NCBI GenBank assembly: GCA_022592445.1
Contig: JABYQR010000060.1
Span: 62,001-126,000 of the forward strand
Length of the DNA stretch: 64,000 nt
Origin: Cytidiella melzeri
Taxonomy: Eukaryota; Basidiomycota; Agaricomycetes; Polyporales; Irpicaceae
Reading direction: 5' to 3'
Part shown: positions 1-12,100 of the stretch, piece by piece
Layout of the letters: each line of letters starts with the position of its first letter
How positions within the stretch are numbered: the stretch's first letter is position 1
Position numbers and translations under genes: made by a program
Notes under the pieces: generated by a model
Databases searched by the model: none
Told to the model about the DNA's origin: nothing
What the model saw: only the letters and a program-made list of their open reading frames with translations

Positions 1-1246
1 CACCCTGAGTGTGGCCGTGGCCATGCTTTCGATTCTCCTTCCTCCATGGTATGCATGTTCAGTGAACATACATTAAAGTCTTCTACATAAGTACATGATA
101 GAAGCATAGCTATTTTATTTGACGAAGCAAAACTCGCCGCCAGAATGAACAGCTGTGGTGAACTTTCCGTTACGGCGGGGCTTGAATCCCGACACTTGGG
201 CTGAGAGGACTGAAAATACATGAGGGAGCTGTTGCTCACGGTCAATTGCTTCCCCTACCTGTCCTCACCAATGGTTTTACTCCCTTTGCGCCGCAGGCCC
301 GACAAACCCAGTTGTAGAGAACTCGTAAATTTAACAACATGAGCCCTCCGTGACCCGTGACATTGACCAAAATAACAACAAAAGTCGATCTCACCGTGAC
401 CGTGACCCCCGCTACGGTCGTAAAGGTACAGTATGCTGATAGTACGAATGACAAATTAGTTTCTGCAGAAAATACAAGTACATAGAGGAGAACGAGAAGA
501 GCAGTCAGGTACAATCATATAGGAGTAAAAGCAATAAATCGTATGTGAAAAGTGAAGAGCGCAGGAGTATCAAACAACTCGAGGGTGAGACAGAAACAGG
601 GAGAACGTAAGAAAAAACAGGTAACTAGAGATTTGGACGGAGATCGGAAGTAACAGAAAAGGAGTACATGTACGGTTGACATCAGGTACTGTACTCACCT
701 TCCTCTCCTGGACTGTTGTGCTATACTAGCGCCTGGCGGGCGAGTACCCCGTGGAATCATCCTACTACACCTCGAGTTGGGAAAAACCTGTTCCGCGCGT
801 GACAATGGCAGCCGTGAGACAGTGACGCCTCCATGTGTGGACAGCTGGAAATGGGCTATCGCACGGCTGCTTGCCAAACATGGTGAACACGTGCTGTTGC
901 GCTTCAACAGCGGCAGTCAGGATATGTGGGCCTGTACTCCAGGTGTCAGGCAGACGGTGCCGTACTCTCGCTTTCAGTGTTAACCTCTGTTCAAATTTAG
1001 ATCACTTGCAGGAACTTTATACCTGGTAGCATTGCAGCAGCACCAGATGTATAAACATAGGCACCTCTGCATTGGCAAGGAGGTGAGCGCTGTGCTTGCA
1101 TTGTTCTTCGCGAGCTCTCTGACCATTTCCCATATTACGGAGGTCACGGTCATTGTATATGGCGCCCGAACGGTGCGCGTGGTAATTGTGACTTGACGTT
1201 TGAGCGTTCGAACGTTCAACGCTCAAGTCCCCAAGGAAAGACACGA
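1..1246. other. Sequence left of the first transposon, no gene recognised
   Basis: Only short ORFs without recognisable motifs occur here. Nothing in it matches a tRNA, rRNA or known protein by eye. It is probably intergenic or untranslated host DNA into which the TIR element at 1255 inserted. The last eight bases before the element (1247-1254) are one copy of its target-site duplication. Confidence 0.5.
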
Positions 1247-1254
1247 ACTGCACG
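1247..1254 (+). repeat. Target-site duplication, left copy (ACTGCACG)
   Basis: ACTGCACG directly precedes the element and is repeated exactly at 7893-7900 directly after it. An 8-bp duplication is known from hAT, P and Zisupton-type DNA transposons. Confidence 0.93.
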
Positions 1255-1276
1255 AGGCCCCCGGAATGCTCACCAA
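1255..1276 (+). repeat. Left terminal inverted repeat
   Basis: 22 bases are the exact reverse complement of 7871-7892, beginning AGGCCCCCGG. Identity stops abruptly at base 23 (C against G). Confidence 0.93.
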
Positions 1277-1821
1277 CAGCATATATTAGGCGCCGGACAT
1301 AAACAGACCCGCCGGAGGCCCGACGTACGATTTTTTTTGAGGACATAAAGGCCGAAATCCTCGGCGAGGACCGATTTTTGGCAAGGACATGGCGGCCGGA
1401 CGGGAGAAAGGTTCGAGCCGCCCAAGGACATAGATCAGGGTCGGCATCACTCGGAGCCGAATATCCTCATCTCCTCCATGTCACCTCGCAGCGGATCGTA
1501 CCAAGCTCGCGCGCCCTCCGTCGACATGCCCACGGAATCGAAGGGCTCTTGACGCCTCTATATAACTGAGGCCCTTTACTGTAAGTTCTCCCCCTCACCG
1601 TGCGCCCTTCTGCATACGCCGTATCATACTGATGTTTAACCTCGGTCTAATATCACCTCCCCCTGCATGCACGTCGCTATTCAGCACTGGCGACATGGTT
1701 TTATCAGTCTCAGTAGTTGTACTTGTTTACCGTATGTTGCTTATTCACCATTTCTCTCTAATTGCTCTAACGCCCTCTCAGTAGCATTCAATACATCTAT
1801 TTTCTCCTATTACTTGAATCC

Positions 1822-4800
1822 ATGCCGCGATGCACTCACATTTTGACCACACGACGGGGTACACGACCGCTGCTCAGAGGCGGTGGCCCGACGCCTGAAG
1901 ATGGCGGTCTTTCGGAGAATACCATCAATGTGGACTCCGAGTCGGATGAAGAATGTTCTTCGCACATCACCGTCTCTCAACTGACAGACTGGATTGCTTG
2001 CGGAAAGACTTGGAACGACGCCATACCTTCTTATGTGAAGCACGCACGCAACAATTCTCGACTTGTACCTGCCGCGTCGTTGTCCCTTTCTCTACCAGGA
2101 CAAGACGAGACGATTTCCAGTGTCCTCGCCCATCACGAACGCTTTTCCCGCAAACTCGAAGATCCCGCTATGTATAGCAACGACGTTCCCAATATCCTAC
2201 TACCCGATACGCCCTCTCAGATTACAGATTGCTTGAACCATCTATGGGCATCTACCAACTCCGCTGCACCACTTCGCTTAGGTTTCAACACTGCTTGGCT
2301 GAACGGTGCTCAGTCTATCATCATTCCATCGGACCCATCCCATCGTTATCCCTTATGGGTCGAGAAGCTTCTACAAGAGATGTATCACTGCCACAAAAAG
2401 CAGCGCCTCTGGTATGCTTCTGCATCATGGCTTTCGGAGACCGCGTGCCTATCGCCGTCCAGCGCTGTACTTGCCGCTGAATGCCAGGAGACTTTCGGTG
2501 TTCTGCCATGGGCGGGACCAGTCCCCGGATTCAGCTCTGCTGTTCATCTGACCATGGCCGATCTTTCACGGTTCCTTTCCAACGAGTGGCTGAATGACGA
2601 GATGATCAACGCTGGCCTGGATTACATCCTGCGGGATATGCAGGAGGGTTGCCGTGTGATGCTTGTGAACAGTCTCTTCATAAGCAGCCTCCGCAAAATG
2701 CGCAAGCGGGAGAACTGGTATAGCCGTAAGGATACACAGCTCGACAAAGCCATCTACAACAAGGATACAGATGAGCTGTACATTCCTCTGCACGTCTGCA
2801 ACTCGCATTGGACACTCATCAAGATTGACCTGGTCAATTACACGTACTCCTACAGCGACTCCCTATCTCGATCAGCGCAGGTTCCTATGGAAATCATGAG
2901 TCTGCTTCAATGGTGGCTTGAACAACTCATGCCGGAGGTCAGTGGGAAGACACTGAAAAGTATTGCAGCACCGTACAGTATGCCGCAGCAGAGAGACTCG
3001 TACTCGTGGGGAGTTGTTGTTCTTAGTACGTTGGCAAAACATCTGCTGGACTTCGAGCCGTGGTCCAACAAGACAAAAGGCGACCATCGCTTGCAGTGGT
3101 TCCTCCGACTGACCCAGGGTCTGCAGGACAGTAACGAGGTATGCATGGCAGCCCATTTGTTTTTATTAATTATGGCGCTGAACACTTCATTAGGGTTCCG
3201 ACGACACCTGTGGTATGGATGTCCAGGAGTCGCTTGTACTGCAGACCGCGCTGAAACCAGAGCTACAACTAGACGACATAGACCTCACTGGCGGTCTGGA
3301 TAATGGCGACAACGGCGGACTCCCGACAAATTTTATTGCCAGTGTGAAGCAGGATTCACGAAGTCGGAAACGCGCACTATCTAAGGCGGAGACTCTAACA
3401 CTGTCCAAAAAGACGAGGCACAGCAGCCACACACCAGGTACCGGCCACCTGAAAGCTCCCGCTCCGATATTTCGACCTCGGGGAGCCGGGTTCTTCAAGT
3501 TCAGAACATCGATCTTGGAGTTGGATGTGCATGCCGAATTCCACGCCAAAAGCGACCTACTTGTGCGCTGCTCCTCGTGCTCAAAATGGTTGAAGATGCG
3601 TTCGCGACACGATACAAAAAACTTCAAGATTCATCGGAACACGGCCAGTTGCCTCGAAAAGCAACACTCCCCTTCCACTCCGAGTCTTCTCACATTCTTC
3701 AAGCCCGTTACCCGTCAAGGCATTTCTGCCCCAACATCAGCGCCGGTACACACAATTCAACTTCCGTGCCCTGGCCTGACAAAGGAATCTAGATCGGACG
3801 TGGCCCAGTATCTGCGCCGCACTGCAACAGCAGGAGGAGGAGCACCATCACGATCTAAGATTGCCAACTCTCTATATGGGAGTGATAACCTGCTGTGGCG
3901 CCATCTTTCACCACTACAGAAACGGGCAGTCTGCCAGCGTGAGATAGCACTCTATAGATGGCGTAACTTTCGTAACCTCGGCACTGTGTTCTCTGCTCGC
4001 TGCATGCTGGAGGTAGGAGTGACAAATGTTACCGAAGAGCCCCCGGCATGTACGGAATGTCAAAGCTTGCTATCATTGCAGGTGTTTCGAGCACAACTCC
4101 GTCGTCCAATGCCTTCTGAGCAAAACATGAAGTTTGTGCCCAAACGGTGGCGCGACGAGGATGTTGGACACCTGTACATCAAATATCATGGGCTGCAGAA
4201 GTTACTGGACGAGGTGAGTTACGGTATACTCAATATTGAATTTCTGTACCAACAATAGCTGTGTCTAGGATGGTGGAGGGTCTCCATGGCTGAAATTCGC
4301 AAAGGGCGTTGTTGATGGTCTTTACGTTTCCAATGAAGTTGTGCTGGGCATGGTACAGGCTCTAGTCATCAAGACTGATCGCCTGCAAAAGGATCAAACA
4401 CTCAAAGGGATAACTTACACTCGGATATTCTCTGATTTCGCTAACACGATGGCCTCCCTTTCACCACGAGCATATGAGATGTTCCGTCAACATCTCGGAG
4501 GTCCAACAACACGGAGTTTACGGTATATTGCTAATCTGCTATTCTGATACTGTTACTAATTTATTTGTGCAGCCACCTACGAGCCAAAGCCCCACGATTC
4601 AAGCCTGGTATAGCTCGTGCCAATTTCCAGGCTGCAAAAGCAGTCATAGAGCGCCTCGGTTATCATGGTCCTCTGACGTTGTCCTGGGACGATACCGCAC
4701 TAGAGCCTGCTCTTGCTATCTATCAGGAATCAAAAAATGGGGTATTCACCATTCTCGGTAGCTCAGCCGGTCAGATCGACGTACAGTCAGAGGCTGATCT

Positions 4801-7682
4801 TGACCGTGTCTTTGATGATGCGCAAAAATCCCAAGCAGACAAGGTATTTGTTCCACAGTGTATCTATTCAGCAAACAATGCTGATGTGCCACTTCTACAC
4901 AGCTACGGTTGTATCTCGTTGGAGTTCCATTGCACAAGGTTCCGCCAATGGTTGTCGCTGCTGTGTCCCGCAAAGGTAGCGACAGTGCAGGTGCACTCTA
5001 CTCGCTTCACAACAAAATCATACAGATGCTACACTCCGTTGAGATCTTTCCCGTTTCAATGTCGGCAGATGGTACAGAGGTCGAACGATCACTTCAGCGT
5101 ACCATTGAGTCAGCAGCTGTGAAGGTCACTGACTATGTGATCCCAAATCTCATCGACACATGCCAAATTACCATTCACCTCCACTTTCAAGACAACAGTC
5201 ATCCTTTCGTCACACTCCAAGACTCTAATCATGGTCGAAAAACAGGCCGTAATCAGCTGTTCACTGGTGCTCGCCTTCTTGTGATGGGGAGGTCCGCAAT
5301 GTTCTACTCTCAACTCCGTGATTGCGTCATCAGCCCAGGAGTCGTTTCGCCCCTCTTCCATAGGGACATTGAGAAGGTTGACAGACAGGATGATCGCGCT
5401 GCAGCGCGATTGACATCCGCCGCATTTCTCTCCCACATACTTGCTAGTCATCCCGAGTGGTCAGCACTTCCTGTCTACCTCTTTATCCTTGGCGAGATGA
5501 TCGATGCCTGGCAGAATCGTCTCATTACCCATCTCGAGCGCGTGACTATGGTCATGACAGCACGATTTGTCTTGATGGCTTGGCGCACTCATGTCACCAA
5601 GCACCCTGCGTACTTGATGAACATCCAGTTCATATCACGGGAGTCATACGAAATCTTTATCAAGATATGTGACGGACTGCTATCGTTGATCATCCTCTAT
5701 CGGCAATACCACCCAACCTATCCACTTCTTCCCTGGCTTCATGGCACAGAGAACTGCGAGCATATCTTTGGCATTTTGCGCCAACTCAAGACCGATTTTA
5801 CCTATATGGATATGCTTTACCTGCAGCCAAAGCTGCGAACACTCCTCATTGCCGCATTCAGCCACATTGTCTCTGAGCAAGATGTGAAGGCAACAGCCGC
5901 GGGATATGATCACTCCTATGTCCTCGACACCAAAATTGATCTATGTGCCTTAGCGCAATGGCCGACTGACGCAGAGATGGCAGAGGCATCTCACCGGGCA
6001 TTTGACAATGCTCAGCAGCTCCTCAAGGCTGTAGGGATTGAAGCCATGTCTATGCTCGCAGACTACAAGCATCCTATCCCTTCTAGCACCCCAAAGCAAC
6101 AATGCGCTTATGCAGATGCAAGGCCTAGAGGACCTGCAACATTGGCCGAGCTGGTTGCGCTGTACGACGCCTCTGCAGCTTCCGTTTCGTTTGACCAGCA
6201 AGACAGGATTGAGGCATGCCAAACAGCTCTTGTCTCCGAGAGCATAGGCAGGACAATGGACATGTACGTGTATACCCCACTATCTGATTCCATAGGCCAA
6301 TCATCATCCTCACAGAGAATTGTTGCCTGACTCCACCGAATCTGAGCTACAGAGTATTAAGGATAGCATTGGTGAGCAGGTACTAGCGATCATGGACCAT
6401 GACTCGGACGTCAACATCAACGACATGAGGGCCTGGGACATGAGCACTTCAATGACCGACACCACTAGGCTTCGACTACCAGAATTCAATGTCTACAACA
6501 AGCTCTGCTTCATTGACTATACCACAGCAAAGCTAATTCCGAACACACTAGCTGAGCTTCGAGCGAGACACGAACCACCGTTCGTTAGTCGCGCCGTTTG
6601 CCAATCCGATTGTCCACTTGCCACCAGTGCGCATGACTCCGGCAACCATCGACAGTCCAATCTGCCAAGTGAACAACCGCAGACAGAAACACTACGGAAA
6701 ACCTTGGTTGCACATCTGGCAAGCCTTACATACAATGCGCTATCCTCGACTTCAACTCTGAGCTCAGGTATCACTCGTCATGTTCGTCACGCCGGCTCCT
6801 ACCAGGCATCCACTTCAGGGACCCGTGAAGGGCAGAAGCGGACTATTCAAGCTGTGTCATCTTCGGTACGGGTTTTATTTCACTTCTAATACAGCTCGAG
6901 GCCTTTCAAAACCTTTTTTGACACCCACTTGCCAGGCTTTTTGTATACAGAGAGCACAAGCATTCGGAATCCTGCAGTCCATTCATCCAAATATGCACAA
7001 CGCAAATATCACCTCGTTTTACCCACTCAGACCCGGGAATTTTGTGCTTGTTTGGCAGTCTGCAGACCTAGCTTCCCGTAAGGCAGAGCTTATGCTCGGA
7101 CGAGGTGAGTAGCGGTTTCAATCAATAGTGACAGAACTCCCTCAGTTGTACCTTATAGTTGTCACTTTATACACCAAGAACAACAGCCGTGCTTCTAAGC
7201 ACGCATGGACGCACTCTGTCGACAGCATCGGCATGCCGTCGTATGTTGCGGTGCAAACCTACACCGTTTTCACCGGCTCGACATATTCATCCAATTCCTG
7301 CAAGTCATTAGACTGTCCCACATTTCTCAATGTTCCACGGACTCATGTGGTGTTCTCATTGGCAAGCTTTGAGAGAACAATTTCGACTCATACCATCAGC
7401 CTTGGTGCGCAGGAAATTGACACAGTCACCCTATGCACGGAATCTACACAACTCCTCCTAACTCTCACTCTCCGACAAGATGACCTCAGCAAATCAATCA
7501 AAAGACTATGTGAGCTCTGCAAGCGGAGCACAACAGCTGATAATATTCCAAACTTGCCCGCGGCACCGGCGTTCAATCTTGATCAACCGCAGGTGTGGGC
7601 TGCCGCTATCAACGACAGAATTGTGGCACAAGAGGATCACTCGGATGACGAAGAGGATGAGGTTACGGGCAACAGTAACTAG
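1822..7682 (+). CDS. Ulp1-fold, zinc-finger and transposase-like protein of the TIR element (8 exons)
   Basis: Exons that join in phase: 1822-3138, 3194-4213, 4269-4522, 4573-4843, 4903-6263, 6316-6865, 6936-7104 and 7159-7682, giving about 1,821 residues. Residues about 250-430 form a Ulp1/C48 cysteine-protease fold: WLNDEMINAGLDYI, then SHWTLIKIDL with the catalytic His, YSDSLS with the Asp, and QQRDSYSWGVV. The nucleophile expected after DSYS is Trp (codon 3007-3009), so protease activity is probably lost. A CxxC...H...C cluster follows near residue 550 (CSSCSKWLK). The core (4903-6263) includes SADGTEVERS, TLQDSNHGRKTGRNQL and LHGTENCEHIFGILRQ, patterns I associate with unnamed transposase-like proteins repeated in mushroom genomes. 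The C-terminus is acidic. Its role should be mobilisation of the element; the superfamily is unresolved. No frameshift or stop was seen. Confidence 0.8.
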
Positions 7683-7870
7683 TGACAATAGAGTACGATT
7701 CCCAGTGTCCTCGATTATTTTGCGGTTTTTTTGCGATTTTTAGAGCATACCTTACCATTGGAGGACATATGGAACGAAAATTTGGCCTACCCGATTTAGC
7801 GCCGGACATAAACGGCACAAAAACCGGAGGACATAAACGTTCGTTTTCGCCAGTTTTTGAATCGAACCTC

Positions 7871-7892
7871 TTGGTGAGCATTCCGGGGGCCT
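7871..7892 (-). repeat. Right terminal inverted repeat
   Basis: Reverse complement of the left end, reading ...ATTCCGGGGGCCT outward. It is followed immediately by the second ACTGCACG at 7893-7900. Confidence 0.93.
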
Positions 7893-7900
7893 ACTGCACG
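7893..7900 (+). repeat. Target-site duplication, right copy (ACTGCACG)
   Basis: Exact copy of 1247-1254 flanking the right inverted repeat. Confidence 0.93.
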
Positions 7901-8557
7901 ACGCGTCTCTCACACCCCAATGTGACGTCTTTCCATCACGCCGCCCCTTCAACTCACATAAAGTCCTATTGCTTCAGAAGATGCTCCCGAAATCCCCCAG
8001 AGCTCCTCCATCGCTTGCCCATTGACCCCCAGCACAATCTGCACGGTATGTTCATATTCGCTCAGCTGTGCAAAATGTGATCGCATGCACATAGGTCGGG
8101 TTGCCCGGGGACATACGCACATCAATGTCGAGACGAAACATGGCAAGTAGTATGACAATTGAGTGTTCTTTGATTTTCCCTGTCATCTTATGTCTTAGAT
8201 AGCTTCAGGCCTCACTTAACTTAGTATAGGTGCGTGCGTTTGAATGCCCCGGCTGCGGGAATCTCTGAGACCATTTACACTGATCCTCAAGCATACCGCG
8301 CGCCATTGGAGGCCCGCTCAGGATTGTACGTGATGCTCAGTCTGACTGAGCAGATGTTAATAGGGTCTGATCTACATACTTCCCACCAGACAACTGCTGA
8401 GGCTTTGCATAGTGTTTGCATAGTAATAGAGACATGTACTGTATATACCTGACTAGTTCTGATGAAATAAACATTTCTGTGTTCATTTTAATCAGTATCA
8501 TTTGTCGGCCGTGCCTGTGAGACAAGCACTGTTGGTCCCACCTAGAAAACAAGTACA
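7901..8557. other. Gap between the TIR element and the copia element, no gene recognised
   Basis: About 650 bp of host DNA. Short ORFs are present (for example 8234-8452) but show no family motif. It is presumably the same host intergenic tract as 1-1246. Confidence 0.4.
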
Positions 8558-8562
8558 CACCG
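8558..8562 (+). repeat. Copia target-site duplication, left copy (CACCG)
   Basis: CACCG abuts the left LTR and recurs at 17107-17111 after the right LTR. Five bases is the usual length for Ty1/copia integration. Confidence 0.88.
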
Positions 8563-9123
8563 TAACAAAGTGGAATATGTGTGCGAGGGGTAGAGGCTGT
8601 TAAGCTTCGAAGATGAGTCTTATTATTCTTGCTGCTTCAGCAGCTCTGCTTATATACATGTCTGTATCTACTTATGTAAGCGACTACTATACATGTCTAC
8701 TTCAGCTATTCTACTGTACTACTAAGTGCATGACTCATGCATGACTCATGCTATGAGTGCATGACTCATGCATGACTCATTGTATGACTAGGTTCAGCAC
8801 TTGTACCAGAGGCGTACATAATGAGTAAATGACTCATGCTAGTACTTGTCCTCAGATGTATGCTTTAGGCATCCTCTGGAGTCATATGTGCTTTCCATGT
8901 CATTTCCTATGCTACTAGAACACAGGCGTACATATATGACTAGTATTACTACAACCCATATCTGTACGTCTCAGCTAATGTGATGGTTACTACTAGAGTT
9001 TCCATATACGGTTACATAATTCCCATACTAAGACTGTGGGAACTCTGCTACCTAAAGCGTCCTTATAATAAGGCGTGGGAAACTACATATCATATCATAT
9101 TATTATATTATATAGTTTTAACA
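8563..9123 (-). repeat. 3' LTR of the copia element (561 bp)
   Basis: It reads TGTTAAAACT... on the minus strand and is identical by eye to 16595-17106 except for 49 extra bases around 8752-8800. It contains five TGACTCA motifs (8731, 8742, 8762, 8773, 8830), against three in the other LTR. Confidence 0.92.
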
Positions 9124-9132
9124 CTCCCACTT
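9124..9132 (-). other. Polypurine tract of the copia element
   Basis: On the minus strand AAGTGGGAG lies directly before the 3' LTR start TGTTAAAAC. This is the usual position of the plus-strand primer and it fixes the LTR border. Confidence 0.75.
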
Positions 9133-9142
9133 AACCGTTACA

Positions 9143-12100
9143 TTAGTGAGTGTTTAGATCAATTAGACCTAATCTCCCACTGAAGTATGATTGCTTCTGA
9201 AATGCCAATGACTTTGTCATGATATCAGCAATCTGTTCTTCAGTTGGAACAGCATATAGTTCGGCATTCTTATTTTCGACAAACTCTCTAACATAATGAT
9301 ATCGAATGTCAATATGCTTTGAGCGTGACTCTATCTTTGGATTCTTGGTGAAGTAAATAGCACCATGATTATCACAGCATAGAATGGTAGGCTCTTGCTG
9401 TTTTAAATCCAATTCTTTGAGCACAGTGCGCAACCAATAACATTGTTTGGAAGTTTCACACAAGGCCATGTATTCTGATTCCATTGATGATAGAGCAACG
9501 GTTTTCTGCTTCTTAGAAGTCCAGGAAATTGCTCCTTCAGCCAAAAGAAATACATATCCTGTTGTCGAATGTCTATCGTCTTTATTCTCAGCCCAGTCTG
9601 CATCCGAATAACCAATAATACCAGCATTACTTGATCCATTATACTTGATTGCATAGGACTGCGTTCCAAGCAAATATCTCAGTATATATTTAGCTGATTT
9701 ATAATGGTGGTCAGTTGGATTTGACATGTACTGTGAAAGACGTATGACTGCATATGAAATGTCTGGTCTAGTACCAATCATAACATATATAAGCGTGCCA
9801 ATCAACGCTTGATACTGTCTCAGTAAACCAGAATCTGCTTTATAGTCAGAATCTGCCTTCTGTAGTACAGCACCTGAAGGTAATGGTGTCCGAACAGGAT
9901 TAGCATTTGCCATATTAAATCGTTTTAAAGCCTCTTGAATATACGACTCTTGGTCAAGTAGAATCGTTTTAGCTTTACGATCTCTCTGCACACGCATGCC
10001 TAGAATAAGCTTAGCTTCTCCTAAGTCACGCATCTCATAGCGATCCATAAGATTTTTCTTAAGTGCAGACATAGCAAGTTTACTATTTCCTATCGGAAAT
10101 ATATCGTCAACATATAGAATGAGAATTAAATTCCCCCCTTGTTGCCGATACACGTAAACACCAGCATCTGAATGAATCCGGTCAAAGCCTAATTCTATCA
10201 GAGTGTTATGAATTTTGATATTCCATGTTCGTGAAGCTTGTTTAAGTCCATAAATGGCTTTCTTAAGCAAACAAACATGGTTCTCCGTTCCCTTCTCCAC
10301 GAAACCTTCTGGTTGTTCCATATAGATTTCTTCATCCAGTTCGCCGTAAAGGAAAGCTGTTTTCACATCCAATGCCTCGATTTCCCAATCTTCGAGTGCA
10401 GCTATAGCTAGTAGCATGCGTATGGATTCAAAACGTGCGACTGGTGAGAAAGTTTCTTGATAATCAATTCCTTCAACTTGGGTGAATCCTTTTGCAACAA
10501 GACGCGCTTTATATCGACCATCAGACTTTATGGTGAAGACCCATTTGCATTTCACAATTTTGCGTGATGCGTCTGGTCGTCGTACAAGCGTCCAAGTTTT
10601 ATTCTTCATTTGAGAATCAATTTCGTCTTGTGCAGCAGCAAACCATTGATCCTGATCATCTCTTTTCATTGCCTGCTTCCACGTCTGTGGATATTCATTG
10701 ATTGAATAAGCAGTAATTGAATTAAGAGTCTCGTCATCAATTTCTGCAGAATCATCATCATCAGTTAAGCCTCCTGATAGAGTTTGATGTTCTGGACCCG
10801 GTTCAACGGAAGGTGATCTCGAGGGTTGACGTGATGACGTTCCTGATCGCAAAGGTATCCGTAATCTGGATGGCCCTGCAATCGGAGATCTCGCGCGTGT
10901 TCTCGAGTTCCATTCAGCTCTCAAACGAAGCTCATTTTGTTCTTCCTTTTTGTCCTTAGCCACTTGCTTTTCTAAAGCTTTCTGCATATCCACCGGCCGC
11001 ATGGAAAGTTTTGGATTTTTTCCAGCAGTTGAACGTTTGTTCTGGTTGATAGGTGGTTGCAAAGGTGGTTTAGGCTTAGGTCCTCGTTTGATTTGTGGTT
11101 GTGGTTCTTTGTCAAGAACCGGAGCTGAAGGGAATTGCTGCTGTTTTCGAGAAGGATGAGTAGGTTCTTGGTGCTCTGGATGATCATCATCTCCATCATC
11201 AGAATCTTGGTGACCTTGTTCATCATTCTCTTCAAAAGGTGAAAAATTATCGTGTGGAGGAACAGTGTTATTATCACTGTTATCGCCGACTAAAGGTTGT
11301 TTGGAAGGAGTAATATCTTTACGATATGGGAAATGAGTCTCGTCAAATACTGCATCGCGAGCAATGACGATTCGCTGTTTATCCCAGAACCGGTAACCCT
11401 TTACACCCGGTTCATATCCAACGAATATCATAGGAGTTGCTTTTGGTGACAACTTGTTCTGACGACTCTTGATCGGTACATGGACGTATGCACGACATCC
11501 AAATACACGAAGCATTGAGATATCTGGTTTTATACCCAGAAAACTCTCTATAGGTGTCTGCCAGTTTAATCGTACATTAGGTAGACAGTTATTTAAATAT
11601 ACCGCTGCTTCGCAAGTAAGCTTCCAGAAACCATTTGATAACCCAGCTTGCTGACGCAATGCTTCGGCTTTATATTTTATGGTCTGTTGCCATCGCTCAG
11701 CTCTACCATTTTGTTGTGGAGTATACGGTACAGACATTTGTAATTCTATTCCGTGTTCCTTCAGATAATCCTTGAACTCATTATTAATGAACTCTGTTCC
11801 ACCATCGCATCTGAACTTCTTCATCTTCTTTCCTGTTTGGTTTTCGGCCCATGACTTGTATTCTTTGAATCTTGTGAACGCTTCATCTTTGTGCTTGAGA
11901 TAATAGAGCATCCCATGACTAGAAGCATCATCAAGACAAGTCATACCGTATTTGTAACCATCAATAGAAGTTGTAGAGTATTCAATGAGATCGGAATGAG
12001 TTAATTCAAGGACTTCTGTAGCTCTCGACATAGATGGTGGAAATGGTTGTCTCTTTCCTTTTCCAACTTGACATCCGTGACAAGGAGAAATTGTTGATGG

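Larger units (their letters stand above)
1255..7892 (+). mobile_element. Complete TIR DNA transposon, Ulp1/zinc-finger/transposase type, superfamily unclear
   Basis: The 6,638-bp element is bounded by 22-bp perfect terminal inverted repeats starting AGGCCCCCGGAATGCTCACC and by the perfect 8-bp duplication ACTGCACG. It holds a single plus-strand gene (1822-7682). Near each end the motif GCGCCGGACATAAAC occurs (1290-1304 and 7799-7813), in the same orientation rather than inverted. The combination of Ulp1 protease, zinc finger, large transposase and 8-nt duplication resembles Zisupton of fishes. I do not see the Cys-cluster hallmarks of fungal KDZ transposases, and here the protease is N-terminal. 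Intact ends and reading frame suggest a fairly recent insertion. Confidence 0.9.

Noticed and set aside
1822..3303. Ulp1 domain as a separate protease gene
   Set aside because: A 55-bp intron (3139-3193) joins it in phase to the zinc-finger exon, so it is more likely the N-terminus of the transposon protein.
8980..9183. ORF starting MMVTTRVSIYGY, and its copy at 16963-17331
   Set aside because: Both lie inside the LTRs and run into different flanking sequence; they are open by chance, not a gene pair.
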